Positions 43,372-52,191 of a stretch of 64,000 nt of DNA are shown here, one piece after another. Origin of the DNA: Nocardia paucivorans NBRC 100373 (GTDB lineage: Bacteria > Actinomycetota > Actinomycetes > Mycobacteriales > Mycobacteriaceae). Position numbers and translations under genes: made by a program. Location: assembly GCF_000308675.1 (NCBI RefSeq), contig NZ_BAGE01000127.1, positions 1 to 64,000 on the forward strand, in the 5' to 3' direction. The notes beneath the pieces are model-generated. The model was not told the origin of the DNA. It saw only the letters and a program-made list of their open reading frames with translations, and made no database searches. Numbering within the stretch: position 1 is the stretch's first letter; every line of letters begins with the position of its first letter.

Positions 43372-44631
43372 GTGAGCATTGTGGAGACCGCAACACGCAT
43401 CCGAATGGACAGCGGCGTCGAGCAATTGGTGTGCCACCCGCGGCTTCCCCTGGTGGTAGGCCTGGACTCCGAGCGGCCGGCGGTTCACATGTGGGATTGC
43501 CGGGAACTGCGGCATCTCGGAACCGTAGGTGCCGACTCGGCAGGTTACGGCGCTGCATATGGTTGGGAGCGGGCGCAGCGGAAACCCGTTGTCGCCTGGC
43601 ACCCCGACGAGCCATTGCTGCTGGTGGCGAGCGAAGGCGACGTGGTGCGTTGGACCCCGACGGGACAGTCCGCGCTGGAAGGTCTTCCGAGCAACGCCGA
43701 TTACCATTCCCTCGCGTTCGGCCCGGACGGACACACCCTGTGGGCCGCACCCTCCTCCGATGACGAAGAAGACGCGTGGGAGCGTTCCGATGTCATCGAC
43801 CTCACCTCGGGCGCGCGCGGTATCGGTCCGGCGTGGGACACCGGAATCGCGGTGCATCCGGCCGGCGGTCTGGTGGCCACACTGCACAGCAATCAAGGCG
43901 CGACGCTCGTACTCTTCGCGCGCACCGATCGCATGGGCCCGCCGGCAGCAATGCGGGTGCTGCGTCGGGCGTTGATCCTGGACGTCGATGGTTACAAGAC
44001 CCCGATCTTCAGCGCGGATGGGCGTTATATGGCGATCCGGGGCAATTCGTACGAGCACTCACTGGATGTATTCGAGTTCCCCTCGCTCGAACTCGTTCTG
44101 CGGACAACACTGGGGCAGCCCCACTCGGGCCACTCCTACTCGGAAGAGCAGTTCGAATACATGCGCTCGTGGTCGCCGCACAACATCGCGTTCGGGGCCC
44201 GGCCCGGGGTGCTGTGGATCGGAACGCCGACCGGGGCCTTGATCGAAGTCGACCTGGACGAGCAACGCTCGGCCGAGCACGAGGGGGTGATCGACTCCCG
44301 GGTGACCGCACTGACCGCCACGGCGACAGGAGAGTTGCTCGTCGCCACCTCCGCGGGTGAACTCCTACTCCTGTCGGTGTCTGCCGACCCGGAGAAGACC
44401 GGTTCCACGAACGGCGACTCGTTGCGGACCCTGGTCACCGCTTTCGTGGACTCAACTCGCGAGGTACCCGCCGACGCCAACCTCGAGCGGGATCTTCTTC
44501 TCACCGATGGAACGCGGACCTGGGATTCGGACGACCTGACGACGGTAACGACCGCAACCTCGACCGATCCGACCTGGCTGCAACTTCGCGCATTCCTCAA
44601 CCACGCCCGCGATCGGCACGAAGGACAGTAG
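43372..44631 (+). CDS. WD40-like beta-propeller protein
   Basis: A 419-residue cytosolic protein with repeated blade-like units: QLVCHPRLPLVVGLDSE, VVAWHPDEPLLLVASEG, SLAFGPDGHTLWAAPSS, IAVHPAGGLVATLHSNQG, FSADGRYMAIRGNSYEHS and VTALTATATGELLVATS. These give roughly seven blades, and the C-terminal 70 residues are acidic and helical. No enzyme motif is visible; it probably acts as a binding platform. GTG 43372 is chosen because blade homology starts soon after it and AAGG lies upstream. Confidence 0.82.
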   Translation: MSIVETATRIRMDSGVEQLVCHPRLPLVVGLDSERPAVHMWDCRELRHLGTVGADSAGYGAAYGWERAQRKPVVAWHPDEPLLLVASEGDVVRWTPTGQSALEGLPSNADYHSLAFGPDGHTLWAAPSSDDEEDAWERSDVIDLTSGARGIGPAWDTGIAVHPAGGLVATLHSNQGATLVLFARTDRMGPPAAMRVLRRALILDVDGYKTPIFSADGRYMAIRGNSYEHSLDVFEFPSLELVLRTTLGQPHSGHSYSEEQFEYMRSWSPHNIAFGARPGVLWIGTPTGALIEVDLDEQRSAEHEGVIDSRVTALTATATGELLVATSAGELLLLSVSADPEKTGSTNGDSLRTLVTAFVDSTREVPADANLERDLLLTDGTRTWDSDDLTTVTTATSTDPTWLQLRAFLNHARDRHEGQ

Positions 44632-44806
44632 CCCGACGGCTGTCCGATGGTATCGGGCTCGTCGACGCGGTAGGACCGGTGTGTGAACCGTCGGGCAGGG
44701 CGCCGACCGCCGCCCGAAATCGCTACGCTGCCATGGTGAGCCGCATCGGGTGGCTCACCATTCGTTCACGGGTGCGAGCGAGGCGACCGAATCGAAGGAG
44801 CATGCG

Positions 44807-45250
44807 ATGGCAGGCGACGGTGTCAAAATCCCAGGCTGGCTGAAACCGATGAACCGGGCGATGGTCGCCGTCAGTCGGATAGGTGTCTCGCTGCCGATGG
44901 CATTGCTCACCGTGCCGGGGCGTAAAACGGGTAAGCCCCGGACCACACCGATCACCCCATTCGAATATCAGGGCGTCGAATACGTGCTGGGCGGTATTCC
45001 GGGTGCGGATTGGGTGCGGAACGTACAGGCCGCCGCCACCGCGGAACTGAAGATCGGGCGACGTAAGCGGACCGTGCGGCTGGTGGAGGTTCCGGTAGCC
45101 GAGAGCGAGCCGGTGTTGCGGGAATTCCCACGTCTCGTTCCCGCCGGTGTGCCGATCATGATCAAGTCCGGTGTCGTGACCAGCGACGACCCCGACGAAT
45201 TCGCTGCCCTGGCCGGTCGCTGCACACTGTTCCGTATCGAGGACGCCTGA
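44807..45250 (+). CDS. Deazaflavin (F420)-dependent nitroreductase family protein (Ddn-like)
   Basis: A 147-residue protein with the family core: PMALLTVPGRKTGKPRTTPI, YVLGGIPGADWVRNVQAAA and a late VPIMIKSGVV. In mycobacteria, relatives such as Ddn reduce quinones using F420H2. GTG-type upstream starts exist, but AAGGAG lies 6 nt before ATG 44807. The gene is the last normal one before the accessory patch that begins near 45300. Confidence 0.92.
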   Translation: MAGDGVKIPGWLKPMNRAMVAVSRIGVSLPMALLTVPGRKTGKPRTTPITPFEYQGVEYVLGGIPGADWVRNVQAAATAELKIGRRKRTVRLVEVPVAESEPVLREFPRLVPAGVPIMIKSGVVTSDDPDEFAALAGRCTLFRIEDA

Positions 45251-45302
45251 CGAAACCGATTAGGGGATAACGGATTCCGGTTCTCGTGTGTGGAATACGC
45301 CA

Positions 45303-45450
45303 AGCGGTTCCGGATCGGCTCATCTCCGAGCCGGTCGACGAACTCACACCGGTCGATGGTGGGTTGAGGTATGGGCGGGAGCTCGGTTCACCGGGACCCA
45401 AATATTCTTTGTAGCAGCATATTCTGTGGCAGATGGATGAAATCGCCATC
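45303..45450. repeat. Imperfect direct repeat, copy A
   Basis: This segment resembles 45797-45937. Both begin AGCGGTTC, share a GGTCGA-rich middle, and end in an A+T-rich block (AAATATTCTTTG here, AAATATGCTTTG there) followed by GGCAGATGGATGAAATCGCC here and AGCAGATGGCTAAAATCGCC there. Each copy ends at an ATG. The A+T-rich end looks like a promoter. Confidence 0.7.
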
Positions 45451-45792
45451 GTCGTACGCGCTCGTGGTCCAGGTGCTCGGCATCCCTTCCATACTCGACG
45501 TCGTCGATCCTCTTCAATCCGGCTCACGCCGTCTCGGCCGGACCACTGGCGCGCCGACACGGGCCACGGCTACCGTGTCCGCCGGCACCGGCCACGCTGT
45601 CGGCCCATCATCCCGCGTATCGTCCGCCGCGGCATCGATGACCCCGCCCGCCTGGGTTTTCATCGCTAGAAGATCGAACGCACACTCGCCTGGCTCATCG
45701 GATACCGGTGCCTGGCCCTCCGCTACGAACGCCACGGGCATGTATTCGCGCTTGCTGCCGCGCTCATCTGCTACAAGCAACTCACCACATGA
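45433..45792 (+). mobile_element. IS5-type transposase remnant with internal stop
   Basis: The translated segment RRGIDDPARLGFHR, then a TAG stop at 45667, then KIERTLAWLIGYRCLALRYER and ALAAALICYKQL matches the C-terminal end of IS5-family DDE transposases (usual form HRWKIERTLAW). The stop replaces the Trp codon by one base. Weaker similarity (GHGYRVRRHRPRCRPIIPRI) precedes it. The N-terminal two thirds are absent and no terminal inverted repeats are seen, so this is a dead fragment lying between the two copies of the direct repeat. Confidence 0.65.
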
Positions 45793-45796
45793 GACA

Positions 45797-45937
45797 CCCT
45801 CTGAGCGGTTCTGGGTGGGGTCGTCTCCGGTATCGGTCGACGGTGGGTTCGGAGGCCCATGGACGGTCGGTTGGCTGATTGAGGTCGAAATATGCTTTGC
45901 GACAGCGCATTTGATAGCAGATGGCTAAAATCGCCAC
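45797..45937. repeat. Imperfect direct repeat, copy B, leading into the helicase gene
   Basis: This is the second copy of the segment at 45303-45450. Its A+T-rich end (AAATATGCTTTG from 45888, then TTTGATAGCAG) lies 50-100 bp before the helicase start and probably carries its promoter. The terminal ATG at 45921 is in frame with the helicase. Confidence 0.7.
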
Positions 45938-45986
45938 GTGTTGGGTATCGGCTTCGGCCAACCGATTGCTGTCGAGTGGGGGATGG

Positions 45987-48900
45987 ATGGGCTGGCGAGA
46001 AGAAGTTGTGACCGCACTTCGTTCGTGGCTGGAAATGGAGGGGGGAGGTGCCGAGGGACCTACCTGGCGGCGGATCGGCAGCGCGGTGCGGGGTGGGCAA
46101 CCGGGCATGTTCGAGGTGGATGTCCGCGGGTCGATGCTCAGTGCCGACCAGCTACAGGCGGAAAGTTTGCGGCTCGCCGAGTCGGATCGGGAGAAAGTCG
46201 ATGATGGACACCCGGTGATGGAGGTGTCACATGATGGGGCACGGCTGCGGGTGCGAGTAGCGGAGTTCGCCGATCTGGGTGATCCGACATTGTGGTTGTA
46301 CCAGCAACCGGCCACATTTCTGATCGACTCGCTCATCAAGGGAATATCCGGCATCACGGATGAGCGGCTGGCAGGTGTGCTTGCGCGTGGAGAACTCCGC
46401 GGCGAGCTCGCGGGGACCGGCCTGCCTTCCGACCTGTTACTTCCGAGTCAGGACTTGGCGTATCGCGCCTGCCGGGGGAGTGGGCTGTGGATGGTATGGG
46501 GGCCGCCGGGAACCGGAAAGACCTCGGTGCTCACCCGGGCGATTGTCGACATGATCGCAGACGGAAAGCGGGTGTTGCTGGTGTCGGCGACGAATATCGC
46601 TGTCGACAATGTGCTGGTGAAGGTGGCTCCGCAGATCGCGACCGAGCCGGGCGTCGTCGTTCGGGTGGGTACTCCGCATTTGTCAGAAGTCGCGGACAAC
46701 GCCGATATCTGTCTGCCGCTCATGGTGCGGCAGCGTCTCGATGACCTCGATCGCCGCCGGAATTCGGTCGGGGCGGAACTCGCGACCATCGGCAAGCGGA
46801 CCGGGCGGTTGAACGAGCTGACCACGGCGCTGACGGGCTTCGACGTGGTGAAGTTCGCTCGGGCGGAGCGGCGGCTGGCCGACCCGGCGCTCACCATCGA
46901 GGCATTGTCCGATCAACGCACCACTGCGATCGTGAAACGAGACGATGTCGAGGCGGCATGTACTCGCGCGGCCAGCCGGGTCGCGGAGACCGAGCAGCAC
47001 TATCGCGACTGCGCCGAGGATCGTGAACGATGGTCGGCCATCGATGCGCTCATGTTCGAGCTTCGGACGATCGAAGCAGAGGCGACCAAATGGGAAGCGG
47101 AGGTGCAGTTGTGTATTCGGGCCGTCGCGGATGCGGAACGAATACTCGACGACCTCGACCGGCGTCCGCGATGGGAACGAATCACCGAGCCCGGTAGGAA
47201 GAGGCAAGCGCGAGCGGAACGGGATCTGCTGAAGGCCCGATGGGCTGCTACCGTCCGGGATCGTGATGTCGCGATACCAGTATTGCAACGACGGATCCAC
47301 GATCTGCAGGAGGACATAGCTCGGCGCAGACGGCAGATCACCCTCGAGCGTGCCGATATCGCCCGAATAACCGAGGAGCGCCGAACCGCGGCTGCGGAAT
47401 ATCGCGATCGACGGGACGAACTGGAGCGGTACGAGGCCGAGATCGCCCGACTCGACAACGAGTTGGAGCGTACGAAGGAAGCGGTGGAGGAAGTACGCTC
47501 CGCCCGAAGGAAACAACTTCCGCTCTTGCACGCCGAGGCCGAGGCGCTGCGGGCAAGTGGTGCCGATGATCACATCCGTGAACCGACGCTGCGTAAGCAG
47601 TACCAGCAGTTGCAGGAACAATACGAGGCATTGGCGCGGGATGCCCAGGGAGAGATCATCCGTGGAGCCCGACTGGTCGCGATCACGCTCGCGAAATTCC
47701 GAACGACTCCCACTGCTATGGCGGGAACCTACGATGTAGTTCTTGTCGACGAGGTCGGCACGGCGTCGTTGCCCGAAGTTCTGCTCGCGGTGGCGGCCGC
47801 TCAGCACACAGCTGTTCTGCTCGGAGATTTCCTACAGCTCGGACCTGTCGTTCCGCAGGTCCTGAAGGGAAGTAGACGACCGGACGTGCAGCGGTGGCTG
47901 CTCACCGAGGTATTCGCTCATTGTGGAATCGATTCACCCCGGTCCGCACAGGCGCATCCGGGATGTGTTTGCCTCGATGTCCAACATCGATTCGGCCTGG
48001 ATGTCATGCACTTGGCCAATTCCATCGCTTACGACGGAATCCTGAGAGCAGGACCTACGATCCGACATCGGGCACAGACTGTCGAAGCAGGTGATGCCGA
48101 AATCGTGCTCGTCGATACGGATGGGTTGAGCGATCTCGCCCAAATCTATCGAACGGGTCGAGCCAAGGGGTGGTGGCCTGCCGGGATACTGCTGTCACGG
48201 GCGATTGCCGAACTCCATCAACAGGAGAACTCCACGGTCGGTGTCGTCACACCGTATGCGCTCCAGGCCGAGGCGACGCTGGAAGGTATGCGGCAGATCG
48301 AGTCCGGGGATACGATGCTCGCGGAAGTTGGCACCGCGCACCGCTTCCAAGGCCGCGAATTCGATATCGTAATTTTCGACCTCGTCGAATCCGCCGATTG
48401 TCCTGGAATGTGGATGGCGAAGGCGAGCCGCACTCCCGATGCGAACGAGTTCATGCGAAGCGGGCTGCGGTTGTTCAATGTGGCGATCACCCGGGTGCGG
48501 CATCGCATATATGTCCTCGGTAGTCGACGGCAGGTCGAGGCAGCCGCTACACACACGGCGTTGGGCGCGTTGCACACGATGCTCGTTGCCAAGCGGGTCC
48601 GCACACTCGCCGCGACCGAGCTCGTTGCACCACTTGCCTCCACCAAACCGCTGGGGCCGGTCGGAAGCCGGGTGGCCGAGATTCTCGCGAAACATGTGCA
48701 GGTCAGTGATATCCAGGACGAGGTCCAGTTCTACAAGACTTTCGCCGACCGGCTGCGGCAGGCGCAGAACTCGATCTGGTTGTGGGCGCCGTGGGTGGCG
48801 AATCGGCTGCGTTCATTGTTGCCGGTGCTCGACGAAGCCGCCCGACGCGGTGTACGGATCGTCGTGTTCATTCGCGACCCGACCGACGAGCTGCAACAAC

Positions 48901-49304
48901 GTTCCCAGGATTTGATCGATGAGCTTTCTGCAGTGGTGGATACGGTGGTCTGTGTCAACGTCATGCATCAGAAGATCGTCGTCATCGATGAGCAGATGGT
49001 CATAATCGGCAGCCTGAACCCGTTGTCGCAGAGCAATACTCGCGAAATCATGGTCACGATGCACGGAACGCATTTCGCCAAGAAGATTCTCGACGGTCAA
49101 CATGCCGAAATATTTGCCCGTCCGCCTACCTGCGCCGGATGCGGACTTCGGGAGGTCGATCTCAAGAGACGTAAGGACGAGACCTGGTACTGGCGGTGTC
49201 GGAACCGGACGTGCCCGGCACGAAAAGGGAATCGGGCATGGACCCAAAATATCGACCTGAATGCTGTTCCGCGGGGTTCGAACCGGGGTGTTGTTCGTCG
49301 TTGA
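45987..49304 (+). CDS. mkoC: SF1 helicase-PLD nuclease fusion, Mokosh type II-like defence protein
   Basis: A 1,105-residue protein. Residues about 1-140 are an N-terminal domain. The SF1 (Upf1/Dna2-like) helicase follows, with Walker A GPPGTGKT at 172, LVSATNIAVDNVL, then a long coiled-coil insertion (about 250-560), the DE box VVLVDEVG at 588, GDFLQLGPVVPQ, VVTPYALQAE, AHRFQGREFDIVIFD and VAITRVRHRIYVLG. The C-terminal part has a phospholipase-D-like HxK(x4)D motif (H994, K996, D1001, then GSLN) and a zinc ribbon with C1049, C1052, C1071, C1076. Helicase-PLD fusions define type II Mokosh, an anti-phage system. ATG 45987 follows a GGGGG site; ATG 45921 is in frame but has none. Flanking repeats, an IS scar and a cut TetR gene suggest acquisition. 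Confidence 0.85.
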   Translation: MGWREEVVTALRSWLEMEGGGAEGPTWRRIGSAVRGGQPGMFEVDVRGSMLSADQLQAESLRLAESDREKVDDGHPVMEVSHDGARLRVRVAEFADLGDPTLWLYQQPATFLIDSLIKGISGITDERLAGVLARGELRGELAGTGLPSDLLLPSQDLAYRACRGSGLWMVWGPPGTGKTSVLTRAIVDMIADGKRVLLVSATNIAVDNVLVKVAPQIATEPGVVVRVGTPHLSEVADNADICLPLMVRQRLDDLDRRRNSVGAELATIGKRTGRLNELTTALTGFDVVKFARAERRLADPALTIEALSDQRTTAIVKRDDVEAACTRAASRVAETEQHYRDCAEDRERWSAIDALMFELRTIEAEATKWEAEVQLCIRAVADAERILDDLDRRPRWERITEPGRKRQARAERDLLKARWAATVRDRDVAIPVLQRRIHDLQEDIARRRRQITLERADIARITEERRTAAAEYRDRRDELERYEAEIARLDNELERTKEAVEEVRSARRKQLPLLHAEAEALRASGADDHIREPTLRKQYQQLQEQYEALARDAQGEIIRGARLVAITLAKFRTTPTAMAGTYDVVLVDEVGTASLPEVLLAVAAAQHTAVLLGDFLQLGPVVPQVLKGSRRPDVQRWLLTEVFAHCGIDSPRSAQAHPGCVCLDVQHRFGLDVMHLANSIAYDGILRAGPTIRHRAQTVEAGDAEIVLVDTDGLSDLAQIYRTGRAKGWWPAGILLSRAIAELHQQENSTVGVVTPYALQAEATLEGMRQIESGDTMLAEVGTAHRFQGREFDIVIFDLVESADCPGMWMAKASRTPDANEFMRSGLRLFNVAITRVRHRIYVLGSRRQVEAAATHTALGALHTMLVAKRVRTLAATELVAPLASTKPLGPVGSRVAEILAKHVQVSDIQDEVQFYKTFADRLRQAQNSIWLWAPWVANRLRSLLPVLDEAARRGVRIVVFIRDPTDELQQRSQDLIDELSAVVDTVVCVNVMHQKIVVIDEQMVIIGSLNPLSQSNTREIMVTMHGTHFAKKILDGQHAEIFARPPTCAGCGLREVDLKRRKDETWYWRCRNRTCPARKGNRAWTQNIDLNAVPRGSNRGVVRR

Positions 49305-49313
49305 TGGCGTGAT

Positions 49314-49772
49314 CTGGGTGGCCTGATCGCGGATGTGTTCGCCGCCGCCACCGATCTGGATTGGCATCCGCCCGACACCGGTTCCCTGCACGGTGACCTC
49401 ACGGAGTTGAACCGCGAGATACAGGATTCGCTCACCGAGGAACCGTCGATCGCGCTGGCGCTGATCGCGGTGTCCTTCCGTTCGAAGGACGCGGCGCGAG
49501 CCCTGCGACAACTGTGGGAGGACCGCTATACGCAGTGCGAGATCGTCGCGGAGCGTGCGATCGAGCGCGGTGAGATTCCGGCCGGAACCGATCCGCGCGC
49601 GCTGCTTGTCGCGGCCACGGCGCCGGTGTATCACCGGTTGGTGCTGTTGCGCGCTCCGGCCGATGCCGGTTTTCCGGAGCGTGCGGCCGGGGCAGCGGTG
49701 TCGGCCGCACGAGCCGGTGCTTTCGAATCGCCGGTGGCGGAAGCCGATACCGTGGAAACATCCAGTGGATAG
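49314..49772 (+). pseudogene. TetR regulator lacking its DNA-binding domain
   Basis: From LIADVFAAATDLDW onward the frame reads as the C-terminal ligand domain of a TetR regulator (SLTEEPSIALALIAVSFRS, LRQLWEDRYTQCEIVAERAIERGEIPAG, VYHRLVLLRAP). The helix-turn-helix that should precede it is absent. The homology begins within 20 bp of the helicase stop, so the junction looks like the right edge of the inserted segment. A GTG at 49335 could still start a truncated protein. Confidence 0.75.
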
Positions 49773-49997
49773 AAGGCTTACGAGATCGGCTCGAGTTCCC
49801 GTTGGCTGCCGTCCTCGTGGCCGGCTTATCCGCCGGGAGTGGTTCTGCGGCCGACCATCAGGGTGCCACTGTAGATGGTGCCGGATCGCCATCGGCGGGC
49901 AATGGTGCGATATGTGCACGGCCGAACGCTGTTGTTCTCACGCCCGATCGGTTCTCGGGCGAACCGTCGCCGGCCCCGATGGCCTATGCCTTGCACG

Positions 49998-50939
49998 TCA
50001 ATCCCTTTTTCGCCATTCCGATTCGGCCGTGTCCAGCAACAGCTTGTGTAGTACCTGCGCGGGCTCACTGGCCTGGGCGCCGTTCATTTCGACGTCGAAG
50101 AACGATTCGGCCAGGGCTTCCACCGGATTCAGGCTTCCATCGTCGTGGAAGCCGTATCCGCTCAGTTGGTCCCGCCACTGCTCGTATGTCATACCATCAT
50201 TCCGATGACCGTATTTCCGGCTGTAATAATCTTTCAGGGTTTCCTCGGCTTTGTCGAGGGCCTTGGATTTTCCGGAATCGGACAGTGCGTGACCGAATTC
50301 GTGGATCGCCGCGTAATATGCAGGCCGTTCATCCGCCCCTGGAGGGAAATGTTTTTTCTCTACGGATCTGCGCGCCCTCTCGGCCAGTAGATTCGGATCC
50401 TTGGCGTATTTCTCGCTGAATGCTATCGCGGTGCCGTATCGTGGCGGATGGTCCACCAGCGACTTGCTCTCCCAGGACTCTGCAAAACTTCTGGCGCCTT
50501 TTTTCAGGCGATCGATCCGCACCGCTACGATGCTGGTTTTCGGATACTTGGTGAGCATATCGTCGATGCCCGTGACGAACTCGCGAACCGTGTGCGTATC
50601 GAACCCCGGTGTACCGAAACCGAACACATCGAGATTGTGTCGTTCGGCCAGATCTTCCCCGATCCGACTATTGACCCTGGGGTCGGAGACCACGCGTCGA
50701 GAGAGCTCGGATCTCGATCCGGACCCACCATCTCGATGAGCTGTCTTCGGCCCCTGGCCGGAGACGATATCTCCTGCGGTTCGGTTTTTCTCGGCAATTT
50801 CATCGGTGAATCGGCGCATGCCGTTGGGGAGGATTGAAATCGAGGATGAATCGTGTTGTGCGTACTTGCCCAATGATCGGACCAGGCGTAAGGCGCCGTC
50901 GCGAACCAATAGCGCGAGCTCCATCGCCTTGTTGGGCAT
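49998..50939 (-). CDS. Putative zinc metallopeptidase (HEFGH), toxin-like
   Basis: A 313-residue protein. The N-terminal 100 residues are polar and helical without homology. A domain from about 105 ends in H213-EFG-H217 (YYAAIHEFGHALSDSG), the HExxH zinc-protease motif, with Glu278 in NPVEALAESFFDVE as likely third ligand. This layout recalls the metallopeptidase domains found at the C-terminus of polymorphic toxins and in some phage proteins. There is no signal peptide and no adjacent immunity gene I can recognise. GGAGG lies just before ATG 50939. It shares the accessory patch with the helicase gene. Confidence 0.75.
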   Translation of the reverse strand: MPNKAMELALLVRDGALRLVRSLGKYAQHDSSSISILPNGMRRFTDEIAEKNRTAGDIVSGQGPKTAHRDGGSGSRSELSRRVVSDPRVNSRIGEDLAERHNLDVFGFGTPGFDTHTVREFVTGIDDMLTKYPKTSIVAVRIDRLKKGARSFAESWESKSLVDHPPRYGTAIAFSEKYAKDPNLLAERARRSVEKKHFPPGADERPAYYAAIHEFGHALSDSGKSKALDKAEETLKDYYSRKYGHRNDGMTYEQWRDQLSGYGFHDDGSLNPVEALAESFFDVEMNGAQASEPAQVLHKLLLDTAESEWRKRD

Positions 50940-51183
50940 CGAACCTCCACAACATCCGACGATCCTATCGATCGAACCGGATGGTCCAGCGCCATATGAG
51001 AGACCGGCGTGCGCCGAGTTCGGGCGACGTTACCACCGGGGGTGCATCACTTGTAGCCCTGTGATTGTCCGAAGGTGGGTGTTCTCGACGGTCGAGTGTG
51101 ATCGGCAGGTGGCGGTTTCGGGATCTGCGCGGAACCGCCACCGTGCCGATTCGAGAGGGGACTCAGGACATCGGCCGGATGCG

Positions 51184-51759
51184 TCAGTGGACGACGTCGT
51201 AGACCAGTTTCTGGATTCCGTTGCCGTAGGACTCGCTCTCGACGAGTCGAAGGTTCTGCTTGTCCTTGTCGGTATCGCTGAACAGCCGCTTACCGGCGCC
51301 GAGCAGGACCGGGAAGACGAGCAGGTGGTATCGGTCGATCAGGCCCGCATCGGACAGGCCGCGGTTCAAGGTGGCGCTGCCGTGGATGATGATCGGCCCG
51401 GTCTGGGTCTCCTTGAGCGTGGCGATATCGTCCAGTGAACGGAGGATATTGACCTCACCCCAGTTGGAGACCAGATCCTGCTCCTGCAGTGTGGTCGACA
51501 CCACGTATTTCGGCATCGCGTTGTAGTCGGGGAATTCTTCGGTCATCTTCGGCCACACCGGCGCGAACGCCTCGTAGCTGACTCTGCCCAACAGCATGGC
51601 CTCGGCCTCTTTCTGCTCGCGGCCCTTGATCTCGTAGGCGGCCGCGTCGAACTCGATATCGGTGAAGGTCCAGCCCGAGTTGCGGTAGCCGGGCTCCCCT
51701 CCGGGAGCCTCGACGACACCGTCGAGCGAGATGAACGCAGTCGAGATCAGGATGGACAT
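51184..51759 (-). CDS. RibD C-terminal / dihydrofolate-reductase-fold protein
   Basis: A 191-residue protein with ILISTAFISLDGVVEAPGG, the AEAMLLGRVSYEAFAPVW nucleotide loop, YVVSTTL and IIIHGSATLNRGLSDAGLID. Same fold as the product at 11901 but a different subgroup (longer first loop, GSATL instead of GGGNL). It is an NADPH-type reductase with unknown substrate. AAGGAG lies 8 nt before ATG 51759. It stands alone. Confidence 0.92.
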   Translation of the reverse strand: MSILISTAFISLDGVVEAPGGEPGYRNSGWTFTDIEFDAAAYEIKGREQKEAEAMLLGRVSYEAFAPVWPKMTEEFPDYNAMPKYVVSTTLQEQDLVSNWGEVNILRSLDDIATLKETQTGPIIIHGSATLNRGLSDAGLIDRYHLLVFPVLLGAGKRLFSDTDKDKQNLRLVESESYGNGIQKLVYDVVH

Positions 51760-52149
51760 CGGTTCTACTCCTTCGTGGTATAGGGCGCTGTAGTCGCATG
51801 CGCCGATGGGAACCACCACATGCGATATCGCGTGTCGAGGAAGTAGACGGTTATCGGTCGCGAAAATCATCGGTTACCCACCCGAGAGTTCCGGCCGTGC
51901 CGCGGGGCCGGTTGAGGGGCAGCCCGAGGAGTATCGGAGACGACCGGGGAGATGGTGGGACCGGCCTGTCGGAGTTCCGCTTGTGCGATACCACCGGCGG
52001 GAGCCGGCCACGGCCGGAGACGGTCAGGGGCGGAAGTGCGGTCGGCGGTTCGCCGAGCCTACCGAGTGGATCAGGTCGATGCGATCATCTGCCGGAATAT
52101 GGTCGGCTCGAAGACAATGCGGGGGCGGGTATGGGAGGTTGGGTGCGTC
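51760..52149. other. 390-bp intergenic region
   Basis: Between the DHFR-like gene start and the terminator of the RidA gene. Open plus-strand frames here are Arg/Gly-rich and match nothing I know. No repeat or second hairpin was seen; the right side of the DHFR-like gene promoter must lie here. Confidence 0.6.
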
Positions 52150-52185
52150 CTCGCCGCCTCCGAACGTTCTGTCGGAGGCGGCGAG
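52150..52185. terminator. Strong stem-loop after RidA
   Basis: CTCGCCGCCTCCGA and TCGGAGGCGGCGAG are perfect 14-bp arms with an 8-nt loop, 6 bp after the minus-strand RidA stop. This is the best terminator hairpin in the window. Confidence 0.8.
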
Positions 52186-52191
52186 TGGACA

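Noticed and set aside
43011..43400. Minus-strand frame reading FEVSGRSASPNDSSAVLAY
   Set aside because: No start site, no family, and it overlaps the start of the propeller gene. It may be a remnant but cannot be supported.
44631..44696. 9-bp inverted repeat GCCCGACGG/CCGTCGGGC after the propeller gene
   Set aside because: The 48-nt loop makes a terminator hairpin unlikely.
49773..50419. Plus-strand frame with a signal-peptide-like LAAVLVAGLSAGSGSAAD
   Set aside because: It begins at a TTG without ribosome-binding site and runs deep into the opposite-strand metallopeptidase gene, which has a far better start and motif. At most it is the remnant of a secreted protein head.
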